Positions 21,695-34,381 are shown, counted from the stretch's first letter. The stretch: DNA of 64,000 nucleotides from Pseudogymnoascus destructans (GCF_001641265.1 NW_020167538.1:620001-684000), one strand, 5' to 3'. The notes: generated by a model from the sequence alone, not told the origin. Numbers and translations are program-made.

Positions 21695-23091
21695 TCATGT
21701 TTTATCGTCGACGCTCAGAGTCTTTAAAACCTCCACCGTATTTCCCAAGGGGTCTGCCGTATACTCGACATCGTCTCTCGATTCCTTTTTCTCCGCGGGC
21801 TCAGCTTCCGGCTCTTTTACAACTTCCACCGTATTTCCCAGACGGTCTGTCGTATACTCGACATCGTCTCTCCATTCCCTTTTAGTCACGGGCTTAGCTT
21901 CCGGTTCTTCCTCCTCAACAAAATCGGACCCCTCCTCGTCATCATCGCCATCATCATTAGCGTCCTCCTCAAGATCGGCCCTGGGAGCGTTTGGGTCCCC
22001 ATCCCCATCCACTCCAACCGACTTCATATATGCCTCCAACTCCTTCGCCTGCTTCCTCGAAAAGCCACTCGCCTCGACGTTCACATCCAACCTCACTGCG
22101 CCATCCTTTCCAATCAGCTTCCTCGCATCCGCAAAGTGCGGCCCGGCCTCCGTAGGCGTAAACTGAAACCTCCTCTTGAAGAAGCGCTTGATGCAGTTCA
22201 CGTCGCGGTCAAAGTAGTACTCCGCGTTCGCGTGATCCACTGATACCATCTGCGGGAAATCGATAAGGATGGGAGTGAGCGCGACGCCGCCCTTGGCAGC
22301 TGGGTCAGGTTTCTCCTCCACGAGGATGTTGAACTCGTTGAAATCACCGTGGATGAGCCCGTACTGCGCCAGACGCAGGATCATGGCGATCAGCTCGGCG
22401 TACAGGGACGCGGGGTCAGGCACAGAGGCGATCTGGCGCATGGGGAAGGCGTCGATGAGGGACATGACAAGGGTGTGCCGGGACTGCGCGATCGGCTCGG
22501 GGACGGGGAAGTTATGCTCACGTAGGGCGGTGAGGAAGGCGTATTCTTTCAAGGCGGCGAGGCGGGACATGTACATCCATGACCCGCCCTGCCGGTTGCG
22601 TAGGTAGTCGCGGTTCGCCTTGACGGTGCGGAAGGAGATCCGGCCGAGGCGGTGGATCTTGAGGACTAGTTGGCGGCCTGTCGGCGAGGCGACGACAAAG
22701 ATGTCGGACTCTTTGCCTATACCGATCTGGTTGCCAACGCTGTAGACGGCGCTCTTGTTGTTATGCGTGTGAAGCGCAAGGTAGTCGAGACCGCCGTAGG
22801 TGAGACGGTAGCCGTCGTATTTTGCGTTGCGCAGGCGCGCGATCAGGCCGATTTTTGCAAGGGCGGAGATGGAGCGCGCGGTACTACCGCCGAGGTGGGA
22901 TTGCTGTCCGATTAGTTTCGTGGGGACGACTTCGTGGTTTTTCGAGAGCATTTCCACCTGAAGTATGGTTAGTTGGAGGGGTTCAGTGGCGGGGCAGGCC
23001 AAGGTGAGGAGGTGGGTGTATGGCTTACGGCAGTGAGGACTTTCCAGTCATCCTGGGTGATATAGCGCATATATTTCGTGTCTAACTTCAT
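21695..23091 (-). CDS. RIO2: Serine/threonine protein kinase RIO2
   Basis: Atypical kinase/ATPase needed for late cytoplasmic maturation of the 40S ribosomal subunit. Exon 1 (23091–23029) encodes MKLDTKYMRYITQDDWKVL, the typical RIO2 N-terminus; a 71-bp intron (23028–22958) follows, then one long exon to 21695, 441 aa in total. A winged-helix domain covers about residues 1–90. The kinase has the flexible P-loop GIGKESDIF near 100, the catalytic HGDFNEFNIL near 225 and the metal-binding IDFPQM near 253 (the RIO2 form of DFG). The C-terminal tail is acidic and contains a 31-residue tandem duplication around DDVEYT. It is divergently oriented to RPN1, with 391 bp between start codons. Confidence 0.96.
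21733..21918 (-). repeat. 93-bp tandem duplication inside RIO2
   Basis: The words ccaccgtatttccca and cgtatactcgacatcgtctctc recur 93 bp apart (first copy from 21733, second from 21826). The unit is 31 codons, so the reading frame is preserved. The copies differ by several substitutions, mostly conservative for the DDVEYT…LGNTVEV peptide. Confidence 0.8.
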
Positions 23092-23482
23092 ATTTGCGGT
23101 TGTTATTTGAAAGTATTCGGAGCAAGGTTCGAGGCTTCTCGCACACGATCAATTATCGGACTTTTTCTGCCATGGGCGGTCATGATAGGCCACCCCTGCC
23201 AGTTTAGCGCACGGGCCCGCTTACTTAATGGATGTGGTCCTCTCACGAACGATGCGAGCGAAGCTCTAGGCGTGTATTTACACGCGGAAGCTTAGAAACC
23301 CCAAACCCATATAAACTCCATCCGCACCTCAAGTCGTCCGCGTTCAGACATCTACCCGCCCCAGAAGCGCTCTGCAAAATATAGAGGACGAAGTCTATTT
23401 ATTACAACCCCTCGATTCATATCCGCCTCAGTTGCGTCGCTGTCCGCTACATCGCACGGTTACCATTCCGTGAGCTTCCACG
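23092..23482. promoter_or_regulatory. Shared divergent promoter RIO2/RPN1
   Basis: 391 bp separate the two start codons. The RPN1-proximal part is a C/T- and A-rich leader. I found no PACE-like GGTGGCAAA element here. Confidence 0.5.
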
Positions 23483-26365
23483 ATGGCGAAAGACGCAGAG
23501 GCGCCCAACTCGGTCGACAAGGGAAAGGGAAAGGCTGTCGACGGCGATGCTGGCAAGCCGAAGGAGGTGAAGAAGGATAAGGATGGCAAGCCGCTTGCTA
23601 ATGGGAAGGAGGAGGCTGTTGTTGGAGGTATGACGAGGCTGCCACCAGTCCAGTGTTTACAACGTACTAACTGTTTGCCATAACAGAGGATCTCAGTGAG
23701 GAGGATCAGCAGCTTAAAAGCGAACTAGACATGCTCGTGGAGCGCCTGACGGTAAATCATATCCCTGGGCCTCAATGATAATGGTTCTCGTACTGATGGC
23801 ATTGTAGGAGCCAGACACAGATCTGTATAAGCCGTCACTGGAAGCGATCAAAGACTCCATCAAAACCTCGACATCTTCGATGACCGCAGTGCCGAAACCC
23901 CTCAAATTCCTCAGGCCGCACTACGAGCCGATGATTAAGCTGTACGAACAGTGGGATGAAGGCGACAACAAGACCTCTCTGGCGGACGTGATCTCTGTTA
24001 TTGGAATGACGTTTTCGGACGAGGATAGACAAGACACACTCAAGTACAGATTGCTAGCACCGACGGCAGATATCGAGTCTTGGGGCCACGAATACACAAG
24101 GCATCTTGCCTTGGAGATCGGTGAGGTCTACCCAAAGAGATTAACAAACGATGAGCCCAGCCAGGACCTGATCGACTTGGCCCTGGTTCTGGTTCCATTA
24201 TTCCTCAAGAGCAACGCCGAAGCCGACGCCGTGGATTTGATGAGCGAACTTGAGATAATAGAGGACCTTCCGAAGTACCTGGATGAGAACACCTACCCAC
24301 GCGTCTGTTTGTATATGGTCAGCATGGTCAACCTATTGACCTACCCGGAAGACCAGCAATTCCTCCGCACTGCACACGATATCTACAAGAAATACAACCA
24401 ACTCACAAAGGCGATTGTCTTGGCCATTAGGTTAAACGACATCGAGTTGATTAGCTCGGATTTCGACTCGACGGATGATGTGGCGCTCAAGAAGCAGATG
24501 GCGTTCCTGATCGCGAGACAACAAATTTGGCTGGATGTGCCAACGGACACTGAGGAGGAGCAAGAGATCGCTGACTGTCTCAACAACATCAAGTTGCCAG
24601 AGCACTTCAAGGCTTTGGGTAAGGAGTTAAACATTCTGGACCCGAAGTCCACTGAGGATATCTACAAGAGCCATCTCGAGAGCACTAGGGTTGCTGGTAC
24701 TACAAACACCACCTCCGCGGTACACAACTTGGCAGCCAGCTTTGTCAATGCGTTTGTCAATGCGGGATTCGGAAACGATAAGATGATGTTGGTAGAAGAA
24801 CAGCAGTCCAGCTGGGTATGGAAGACTAAGAAGGAGGGCCAGCTTTCAACGGTTGCCTCCCTGGGCACCCTCCTCTTGTGGGATGTTGAGGCTGGTTTGG
24901 ACAAGATTGATCGCTACACATACGCCGAGGAGGCCGAGATTCAAGCAGGTGCATTGTTGGCCACTGGTATCGTAAACAGTGGCGTCCGTCTGGATTCCGA
25001 TCCCGCATTGGCTCTGCTTGGCGACTCGGATAAGCTTAACCACAAGGAGCCTCTAATCAGAGTCTCTGCTATTATGGGATTGGGCTTGGCATATGCTGGG
25101 TCAAACAAGGATGAGCTGCTGGCGCTGCTTTTACCGCTTGTCGGAGATACTTCTTTGGACATGCAGACTTCAGCCATGGCTGCGTTGTCGCTTGGTCTTA
25201 TCTTCGTTGGCTCTTCGAATAGCGATGTCAGCGAGGCTATTGTTCAAACTTTTCTGGATGATGACCGCAAGCACCAGTTGAAGGATAAGTGGACCAGGTT
25301 CATGGCTCTTGGCCTTGGTCTCCTTTTCTTCAATCGCCAAGAGGAGGTTGATGTTATTCTGGAGACACTGAAGGCCATTGACCACCCAATGTCCAAGCCG
25401 ACATCGGTTCTGGCAGAGATCTGTGCCTGGGCAGGAACAGGCACTGTGCTGAAGCTCCAGGAGCTGCTCCACATCTGTAACGACCACATCGAGGATAGCG
25501 ATGACAAGAAGGGTGACGAGCTATTGCAAGCATATGCCGTCATCGGTCTTGCATTAGTTGCGATGGGAGAGGAAGTCGGCCAGGAGATGGTCCTCCGCCA
25601 GTTCGGACACTTGATGCATTACGGAGAGCCCAATATCCGCAAGGCTGTTCCTCTGGCCATGGGCCTGATCAGCCCCAGCAACCCACAGATGAAGATCTAC
25701 GACACTCTTTCCAGATACAGTCACGACAATGATAATGATGTCGCGATTAATGCCATCTTCTCCATGGGTCTCGTGGGCGCCGGAACCAACAACGCAAGAT
25801 TGGCTCAGCTCCTACGCCAACTCGCCAGCTACTACCACCGTGACGCGGAGTCTCTCTTCATGGTGCGCATTGCTCAGGGCCTGGTGCACATGGGCAAGGG
25901 CACCCTGTCTGTTAACCCCTTCCACACGGACAGGCAAGTTCTGTCGAGCGTCTCCACTGCTGGCTTGCTGGCGGTTCTGGTCGCTATGATCGATTCCAAG
26001 TTATTCATTACCAAGGATTCGCATTACCTCCTCTACTTCCTGGTCACATCGATGCACCCGCGCTTCCTCGTTACTCTCGACGAGAACCTGAAGCCTTTGA
26101 CCGTCAATGTACGCGTCGGCCAGGCTGTCGATGTTGTCGGCCAGGCCGGACGCCCGAAGACCATCACTGGCTGGCAAACACAGAGCACGCCAGTGCTATT
26201 GGCGTATGGTGAGAGGGCTGAGTTGGAAGACGAGCAGTATATTAGCTTGTCGAGCACGCTGGAGGGCCTGGTTATTTTAAGAAAGGTAAGCAATCTCTAG
26301 CTATTTAGAAAGGACTTTAACTAATATGCGCATAGAACCCAGAGTGGGATGATACGAGCAGCTGA
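23483..26365 (+). CDS. RPN1: 26S proteasome regulatory subunit RPN1
   Basis: Largest base subunit of the 19S particle; it docks ubiquitin receptors and the deubiquitinase Ubp6. Four exons with introns 23628–23686, 23752–23807 and 26286–26335 give a 905-aa protein. The N-terminus is Lys/Asp-rich and low-complexity. The body carries repeated proteasome/cyclosome (PC) units from about residue 330, seen as recurring Ala/Gly-rich helices such as YAVIGLALVAMGEE and AIFSMGLVGAGTNN. The protein ends EGLVILRKNPEWDDTSS, matching the RPN1 C-terminal EGxVILRKNP block. The last coding exon is only 30 nt. Length is normal for filamentous fungi. Confidence 0.95.
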
Positions 26366-26740
26366 ACGGGGCGTTGACAAGGGTTTGGGAGGGCGCTGGA
26401 ACACAATATGATACACTGTACTATAAGCTAGCCCTAGACATTGGTTGACCGTCGAATGGGGAGAGCCGTGTCATCTGCTTTATAAAAAAATAGATGACTA
26501 ATATTTCACTACTTGATGCCTCTATGTGGTATTGCTTTTGGAAAAACAGTGCTTTGGCATTACTAGCCTAGACATGAGCACAGAGCTCATAGTCATGTCT
26601 ATGAGCTCTGTGCTCATAGTCTTGTCGAAAAAAAAAATTACATGCTGTGCCTTCCTGCCAAGGAGAGAGGGTGTCTCCAGTGCATGCCAACCAAAAGGTA
26701 CAGACCCAGATAATACATACAATACAGTTCGTTATATTCA
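26366..26740. other. Intergenic with large palindrome
   Basis: Between convergent RPN1 and the glycosyltransferase-like gene. It contains the inverted repeat at 26574–26617 followed by an A-run; no gene is recognised. Confidence 0.5.
26574..26617. repeat. Perfect 18-bp inverted repeat
   Basis: Left arm 26574–26591 (atgagcacagagctcata) and right arm 26600–26617 are exact reverse complements with an 8-base loop. Each arm itself contains the palindrome GAGCTC. An A10 run starts ten bases after the right arm. It lies between two convergent gene ends. Confidence 0.9.
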
Positions 26741-29094
26741 TCATGTCCCGACGATTATCCCCCCTTCCAGGGTTGCATCCATATGCCCCTCGGTAGCCGT
26801 TTCCGTGGAGTGGGAGTGAGCAGGTGTTGTGCTATGGCTCTCTTCCGTCTCAGTAGGCTCTACACTCTCATCATCGGCTTCATCAGTCGCTTCATCAGTT
26901 GCCTTCTTAGGAACCTTATCTTCCTCGCCTCCATCACAGAATAGGTTCTCCACGCCCACATTCACGAGCCTTGTCTTAGATGGGACAGGCTTTTTGCAGC
27001 CACCTACGTCGCGCCGGAACTTCGCACTGAACTCCTCTGCCTCGTCGCCGAGATCTATCCTATGCACTACCCTCCCATCCCAAGTCAACAACGGTATGCT
27101 GTGCAGCGGCGCTAGCAGCTGGTTGTCAGGAAGCATATTCACTAGGCTCGAGTGCGCCAGCGGAAACTCTTTGTGCTGCAAGCTTAGATGCTGTGCAGGG
27201 TCGGCTGTGAAATTGCCATCGTCTGTCGTCGTGTCAGTTTCCGACTTTGGCTTGTCGAATTCTTCAGGTGGCTGGTAGAGCTCATTGTGCACAGTTGCAA
27301 GGGCGTCGCCAGCTGTCAGCTGGGGGTAGAGCATCGAGTAGCCGCGGGAGTTGGACAGGGTGAGAATGTACTCGAGCCAGGATGGGTAGGAAGTGCTGAT
27401 GCGTTTCTTGGGAGCGGAAGAGGCAGAGCTCAGCGAGTGTGAGACGAGGGTGTGGAGCTCAGTCCATTTGTCGCCAAAGTAGAGGGCTGCATTGCTGTTT
27501 GGAGAGCCCCAGAGAAAGGATGGGCCATTAGCTTCTGGAGCTTTCGCTGACGCGGGGTTCGGTGGCGCTGTGAAGGGAGTAGTATCATTGAGGTAGGTCG
27601 AGGGGAGATCCAGGGAGATACCCAAGAGGTCCTCGTGGGACATTAGTGAGGAGGCGGCTGCTGAGGAGTATTTATATTCCAATAGCGCATACTTGAGGTA
27701 GTGATAATAGAGTGGCGACAATTCAACCTGGGGAGAAAGAACCAGGACGTGAGATGTGAATCGATTCGCCGGCCAGAAAGACTCGAAAAAGCGGATGGAG
27801 CTTTCTTCGGCGGTCAGTCTCTGGTGTGGTATCCGTCGACGTAGTGTAAGCTGTTGGGCGCTCTCTTGCACGGGAAACTCTCCGGGTGGCCAGCTGAACG
27901 AGTTCGCCAGGAATCGGGTTGCAAATTCGTCAGCATCATTAGGCAACTCGATCGTCAGGCAAGGAGGGGTAGACCCAAAATAATCCGCCCCCTTCAATGA
28001 CGTTAATAGCCTTATTAATGATCCGGATGCTGAAGGCTGGGCGTGAACCAGTATATCAATACTGATTTTGTTGTATGCTAAATGTTGTTAACACACTACT
28101 AATATAAGTTATTATTGGGTGACTTGCCATTCAAAGACGAGCTATCTAGCCTGGTAACCCATATTAAGCTTTGTTCGGCATTGTATGGAAGCTCAATGAG
28201 GGTTCTCCCGAGTTCTATAGATCGATCTCTTATCCCTCTGAGAAAATACCCCTCTTCAGTGCCAGAGTTGTCTACGATGACGGCTTGAGGGTGCATATAG
28301 TTGTTGATGTGCCCCAATGCAGCCCCACTGCTAACTTCCATTCTGAAATCGGTGCTTTCTGCGACATAATCAGGTCGCGCATCTGGAACAGAGAACGGGT
28401 ATTAGTAACCAGCCATAAAGCGGAGATTTAAGTTCATACCATGCATCTGAACGTTGCAATCTGCGGTAATTCTATTGATTTCTCCCAGAGTCTTCATCGG
28501 GATCTCATCTCGGCCCATCAAGGCAAAGTGAACATCATTCCTTTTCCATCTTGCCATCTCACATGCAAGAGGCAGCAACGTCGCGGCGCTCTTTAGGTTG
28601 GCAGCGGCAAAAACAACGTTCTTGTTGAAGTCGGTTATCCCTTTACCATTTATCAAATACAACGAGGTCGCCAGTTCGTAGAATTTAATGGGTCCATTAT
28701 ACCAATGCTTCTCTCCCTCAAGTTCATCGCTCGTCGGTGCTGCTTGTGTCTTTTCGGGTGAAGGTGGTCGCGGTCTGGACATCCCACCACCCCGCGACGG
28801 GGAGTGGTCGTAGGACGGCCTCACTGAAGGTTGCTTCAGATCTGTCGGTATGTTTTTGACGAAATAGTATAATGCAATAAGACCCAACAGAGTGAGGCCA
28901 ATTCGCTTCATATTCCTCCGGAGCAGCCATCGTCGGTAATGCCACGCCGCGATAGGCTTCGTCCATACTTTGTGGTCATCGTCTCGTTTGCCTAGCTCTT
29001 CATCGCCTGGGAATAATCGTGTTGAGGGGCCCATTATCCCATGTCGTCTCGAGGGCTGCTGAGTAAGTTGTTGCTGCCCATATGAATGCGACAC
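26741..29094 (-). CDS. Type II membrane glycosyltransferase-like protein
   Basis: Three exons (29094–28440, 28382–28124, 28061–26741) give 744 aa. Residues about 60–80 (IGLTLLGLIALYYFV) form one membrane segment after a basic cytosolic tail, so the bulk should face the Golgi or ER lumen. Landmarks include ACEMARWKRNDVHFALMG, HDARPD, the HINNYMHPQAVIVD region, SIDILVHAQPSASGSLIRLL and RFFESFWPANRFTSHVLVLS. These blocks match a conserved fungal family usually annotated as glycosyltransferase, family-2-like; I recognise the family but know no tested substrate. Some homologues have Lys/Trp residues at the second splice junction where this model reads NGN, and its donor (GTCACC) is non-standard, so that boundary is uncertain. 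The C-terminal 70 residues are acidic Thr/Ser repeats. Confidence 0.75.
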
Positions 29095-29603
29095 CGTCCA
29101 AGGGCGTGCGGAGCTCCCTCTTGTCCCAACCTAACCCTGTAAGCAGAACCTCCGACACTAATAGTATCCGACAGGAAGAGACCGTAATGGAGATGTCTCA
29201 GTCACGGCTACTCATACATATAACTATACAATAGTAGTATGGATAGCTCCAAAGGAAATCCCCCGATAACGCGAGGCTGCGATATGCCACAGATCGCCGT
29301 CCCCGCTTGCAGCGCTAGCGTCCGGAGGGTATGACGATGACACCCGTTCCCAGCACTTCCACGCGGTACATTCGAGACGCGTGAGAAAAAAAAAAGCGAA
29401 ATATAAAATAGGTATACTTGAGTTTCTGATAAAAAGGCAGTGGGATGCGCATGAGTATATTAAAAGAGGCTCCCAATCGAGGCCAACGCGTCACATTATT
29501 GTATAGAAGGAAAGGCTTGAGGTCTCTGGGAGACCCCATTTTCTTTCTGCGCATGATTTCAGGGCCAGATCCTAGCTTAGAGGGTTGATATATCACGATA
29601 AAG
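29095..29603. other. Divergent intergenic region
   Basis: 509 bp between the glycosyltransferase-like gene and MLH1. No other coding signal is visible; an A-run occurs at about 29385–29394. Confidence 0.5.
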
Positions 29604-31858
29604 ATGGAAATCGACTCTGTGGAGACTCCACCCACAGGTTCCAAGAGGAAAGCGGATGATGTTCCTTTAGATGCTTCGCCTCCTCGAAGAATCAAGGTAG
29701 CCCCGCCTATCCCACTGTAACGTCCAAATCTAACTTCCCTGAAGGCACTCAATCCCGATGTGGTGAATAAAATCGCAGCGGGTGAAATTATCGTGGCTCC
29801 GGTCCATGCTTTGAAGGAGTTGATAGAGAACTCGGTCGATGCTGGGTCAACGGCGCTCGATGTCGTCGTCAAAGATGGCGGTCTGAAGCTCCTGCAGATC
29901 ACAGACAATGGCCATGGCATAGATGTATGCAGCTGCAGAAAGCCTGTTATGACAAGAAAACTAATTTGTATCAGAAAGAAGATCTGTCTATCCTGTGCGA
30001 AAGGTTCACAACCTCGAAACTGAAATCCTTCGAGGACCTGACTTCAATTGGCACCTATGGCTTCAGAGGCGAGGCTCTTGCCAGTATTAGTTACATTGCC
30101 CATCTAACCGTCACCACGAGGACGAAGGATTCAAACTGTGCTTATCGAGCAAGCTATGCAAGCTGCAAGCTATCTCCTCCCAAGCCTGGGCAGTCGGCGG
30201 AACCAAAGCCTGTGGCTGGTCGGCAAGGTACGCAGATTACTGTGGAAGACCTGTTTTATAATATCCCGACACGGCGAAGAGCCTTCCGGTCCGCTTCTGA
30301 GGAGTACAATAAGATCCTGGACATGGTAGGTAGGTATGCCGTCCATTGTTCTGGTGTTGCATTCAGCTGCAAGAAACATAGTGAATCAAGTACCTCCTTA
30401 TCCGTTTCACAAAACGCCTCCACGACAGAGCGCATACGCCAAATACACGGCAGTGCTGTCGCGAACGAGTTGGTCCAGTTTAGCTCTGCGGAGAGTCGGT
30501 TTGGATTTGTGGCAAATGGATGGACTACAAACGCCAATTATCACGTCAAGAAGACTACCCTTCTTCTTTTCATTAACCACCGTTGCGTCGAGTCTTCAAA
30601 TATCCGGAAGGCTATCGAGCAAACATACTCAACATTTTTACCCAAAGGTGGGCACCCATTTACATACCTGAACCTGGAAATCGACCCTCAACGTGTGGAT
30701 GTCAATGTGCATCCAACCAAAAGGGAAGTTAATTTTCTCAACGAGGATGAGATTATTGAGCAGATATGCATCGATATCCGCGTCAAGTTGGCGAATATCG
30801 ATACAAGCCGGACATTCATGACACAGAGTCTTCTTCCAGGAGCGCGAGCACCCAGTGGGACTGCAGGTGGAGAGAGCCCAAGCACGCCAGTTCCAAAATC
30901 AACACAGAAACTCTATGAGAATAACCTTGTACGGACCGATGCAAAGCTCAGAAAGATCACAACCATGCTCCCGCCAGGTTCTGGGGGGGGAGAGACAGCA
31001 AACCCTCCCCAGGGGACGCAATTATCTAGCAACGAGATGGAATATGAACACTCTGACCGTGAACCGGTAACCTGTCGCCTGGTCACTATCAAGGAACTAC
31101 GCGCAGCTGTTCGGGATGAAATGCATAATAATTTAACGGAGATGTTTGCCAGCCATACTTTCGTCGGCATTGTCGATGAGAGGCGGCGCTTGGCGGCTAT
31201 GCAGTCTGGAGTTAAATTATTCCTTGTTGACTATGGCATGGTGTCTTCTGAATACTTCTATCAACTTGGGTTGACAGATTTCGGGAATTTCGGCGCCATT
31301 CGGTTTGAAGTTCCCCCGAAAATTCAAGACCTTGTCAGGATTGCGGCGGCTCATGAGAAAGAGATGATGCAACCTGCCTGCAAGGAAGATGAGTTTGACA
31401 TTGAAGAGGTAGTAGATGTTGTCAGCGCACAGCTCATTAAGAGGAGAGAAATGCTGCTTGAGTACTTCACGATCGAGATTTCTCCAGAAGGAGATCTGAT
31501 CAGCATACCGTTGCTGATGAAAGGATATACCCCCAGTCTCGCAAAACTGCCACGCTTCTTGATGCGCTTGGGGCCGCACGTCAACTGGACTGACGAGAAA
31601 ATGTGCTTTGACACGTTTCTACGCGAGCTAGCAGATTTTTATGTCCCCGAACAGCTCCCCCCAAGCCAAGGAAAAGGGAGCGAGGAGGACATCGATAAAG
31701 AAATCAAGCAACGGAGGAATGTGGTCAGAAAAGCGGTGGAGGAGAAACTGTTCCCAGCGTTCTCTGGAAGATTGATTGCTACCAAAGCGCTGATGAAGGG
31801 GGCGGTGCTGGAAGTCGCAAATCTGAAGGGGCTTTACAGGGTATTTGAGCGTTGCTAG
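29604..31858 (+). CDS. MLH1: DNA mismatch repair protein MLH1
   Basis: MutL-family ATPase; as heterodimer with PMS1 (or MLH3) it acts after MutS in mismatch repair and meiotic crossing-over. Exon 1 (29604–29696) encodes a short basic/acidic leader. Introns of 48 bp (29697–29744) and 50 bp (29925–29974) are followed by one long exon, 718 aa in total. GHKL ATPase motifs are clear: AAGEIIVAPVHALKELIENS, DNGHGI and YGFRGEALASIS. The S5-like transducer domain contains HPTKREVNF. The protein ends YRVFERC, the invariant MLH1 C-terminus. It is divergent from the glycosyltransferase-like gene. No break is seen. Confidence 0.96.
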
Positions 31859-32054
31859 ATCGATATGGGCTTACTAGACTCCGCGTCTTTGGCTGCGGGG
31901 TTGTAACGAATTGCATGATGTAGGCTTTGAGGATGACACAATGTTGCACGGACATATAGATTCATGTCAAAAATAATGCATAGAGCTATAAAGTCAGGCA
32001 CACGGTTCGCTACCTAATTGACCAGCTTCGCCATCGTCCCTTCGCGTCGCAGAA

Positions 32055-32417
32055 TCAGGGAGAAACACGCCTGCTATCATCCTCGTTGTCCTGGGGTGTC
32101 CAGCCAATGCTTTCCTTTCTCTGTCTTGCTTGGTGTGCAATGACCTCCTCTTCCAGTAGTTCCTGTCGTTCCTGCTTGCTCGTGAACACCTTTCCAAGGA
32201 GCATGTGGTGGTGGACTTTATAGTACGTTCCATGGTTTGCTTCACAAACGTCGCCGTCGGCCTCAGTTTGTTCCTGGTGCACACTGCAGAAGGGGCGATC
32301 GCAGAGCACACAGTGGCTTGATGGGACATATTGCTTCCAGGCCGGGTCTCTGAAATTCATTCTCTCGCAGATGTGGCAGCACGTGTCGTCCGTGTCGGTG
32401 GAGGCTTGAGAGGGCAT
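32055..32417 (-). CDS. Small Cys/His-rich protein, unknown
   Basis: A 120-aa ORF. The first 50 residues carry CCHIC and CVLCDRPFCSVH, a CxxC…CxxC…CxxH arrangement like a treble-clef or FYVE/B-box-type zinc site, followed by a His-rich stretch (KVHHHMLLG) and a Glu-rich helical tail. I do not recognise the family. It converges on MLH1, with about 200 bp between the 3' ends. The ordered Cys spacing makes a real gene more likely than a chance ORF, but no second line of evidence is available. Confidence 0.55.
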   Translation of the reverse strand: MPSQASTDTDDTCCHICERMNFRDPAWKQYVPSSHCVLCDRPFCSVHQEQTEADGDVCEANHGTYYKVHHHMLLGKVFTSKQERQELLEEEVIAHQARQRKESIGWTPQDNEDDSRRVSP

Positions 32418-32977
32418 GTTGAATGGCGGGTTGGTGGATTATGCGTAGATTTGATAAATAGTTATCAGGTTTGATTCCTAGTTGCTTTGTATGGGATGAA
32501 CGGCTTATGTGCCTTCTTTATACTGGCTTATAAGTTGGAGGAGAGTCATGAGAAACCAGACTCAGCCCTGGGATATCAAACAGACGTGTGTATTTTCTGT
32601 AATTATTGTATCCCAAAAATAGTAATGATTTTATTGAATCAGTTGACGGAGTAACCCATGAGAGTTTGTTTACGAGCGACTACAGCCCAATATATCCCAC
32701 AAACCCCTCTTTCAAATTCTCATATGATAGCAGGACTACTTTCGGGCATAATCGGAGTCTTAGATTCATGTGCATGTCAGCGTAGAATTAGAGTTCGTTG
32801 CTAGCCGAAACGGGAAGGGATCTGTACCCCAGACGCGTATTTGCTCCCCAATGAACTCACTATATTTCAAACCACACAGTACCATTTAGGACCTCGGCAT
32901 CAACTACAATCCTATATATTAGTTGGAGGGCATGAAAGTCCGCCCCATGGATCCCGTTACAACGCAATAATCCAGGC
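32418..32977. other. Divergent intergenic region
   Basis: 560 bp between the small Cys/His-rich gene and PPX1. I see no gene or obvious motif cluster. Confidence 0.5.
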
Positions 32978-34289
32978 ATGGCGTTACCTAGGGCGTCCTT
33001 GAACTCGTTCCTTGCTACGGCCAAGGCTACCCTGAATACTGCTGCCCAACATGCGCAGCCCATCACGTTTGTTGTTGGAAACGAATCCGCTGGTAAAGAC
33101 CTTATTGCTCCCAATTTTTCACTGCATATGACCGGCGCCCGCATTACCTTGCCATCCCTGTGCTTTCACGTGCTATACGAGTTTCTGACGAGAGACAGAT
33201 CTTGATTCCATATGCAGTGCTATTGCCTACGCCTACATTAGAACATATACATCAATACCGCCGAATGTACATGTCCCTATAGCCAACATTCCTGCTGCTG
33301 ATGTTTCGCTGCGGACAGAGCTGAGCCCGATACTCTCACATGCGGGAATCAAAGCTAGCGAGTTGATCACGCTCTCTGATCTACCTCACCCGTCCAAACG
33401 GACATTATTGCTTTCCCCAGAGAAAACTAGGTGGCTTCTAGTAGATCACAACTCCTTCCAAGGCGAGCTTGGACGGGTGTATAGTGATCGGGTTGTTGGC
33501 TGCATCGATCACCATGACGAGGAGAACAAGGTGCTTAAAGACTGTGGCTCTGAGCCAAGGATAGCCGAAAAGGCTGGCAGCTGTGCAAGTCTCATTGTGA
33601 ACCACTGCAAAGAAGCTTGGGACAAGCTGACACATGACGACGAAGCCAGTACCTATGACAGTGCGTGGGCGAGAATAGCTCTAGCCCCCGTGTTAATCGA
33701 CACAGCAAATCTGAAGAATAAGGACAAGGTTACCAAACATGACATAGCTGCGGCCGAAACCTTGGAGAAACTCCTTCGAAGTTCGTCGTCAGACAAATAT
33801 GATAGAGATGGCTACTACACCGAGATCAACGACGCAAAGCAAGCCATCGATGATCTAAGTCTGAATGATATTCTCCGGAAGGACTACAAGCAGTGGACCG
33901 AAGGCCAAGGCGTCAACCTGGGTATGTCAAGTGCTGTGAAAGATGTGCGCTTCCTTCTCGACAAGGCCAGGAATGAGGAGTCCTTCTGGAAAGAAGTTCA
34001 AGCCTTTGCCGAAGCGCGGAAACTATCCGTTTGCGCTGTGATGACGACTTTCACGCATAATGGCCAATTTGGCCGCGAGTTACTGTTACTGGGTCTAGAT
34101 GAAGCTGGCGTGAAGGCGGCAAAGACGTTTGAAGAGGGGGCAAGTGAGGAACTTGGATTACAGGGCTGGGAATCTAGGAGGTTGGATAGTACAGATAGCA
34201 AAACCCAGTGGAGGCGTTGCTGGGCTCAAAAGAATTTAGGGATGAGCCGGAAGCAGGTCGGGCCACTTCTGAGGAAGTCGATAATTTAA
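32978..34289 (+). CDS. PPX1: Exopolyphosphatase PPX1
   Basis: DHH-superfamily enzyme that removes terminal phosphate from inorganic polyphosphate chains. Exon 1 (32978–33092) encodes the N-terminus up to VVGNESA; a 106-bp intron (33093–33198) follows, and exon 2 restores GNESADLDSICSAIAYAY, the conserved first metal-binding motif of PPX1. Further motifs are WLLVDHNSFQGELG and CIDHHDEE (the DHH signature). The C-terminal DHHA2-like domain contains WTEGQGVNLGMSSAV. The protein is 401 aa, as in yeast Ppx1. Its 3' end is 92 bp from the pogo-type transposon. Confidence 0.95.
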
Positions 34290-34381
34290 AGCGTCATTGG
34301 CATATCACATACAAAGCATCTGGCAGCGAAATAAAATGTTACGCATCAGGGGAACCCACAATATCTATATAAATATGTATA

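Noticed and set aside
22269..22915. Plus-strand ORFs opposite RIO2
   Set aside because: Antisense shadows of a verified kinase exon.
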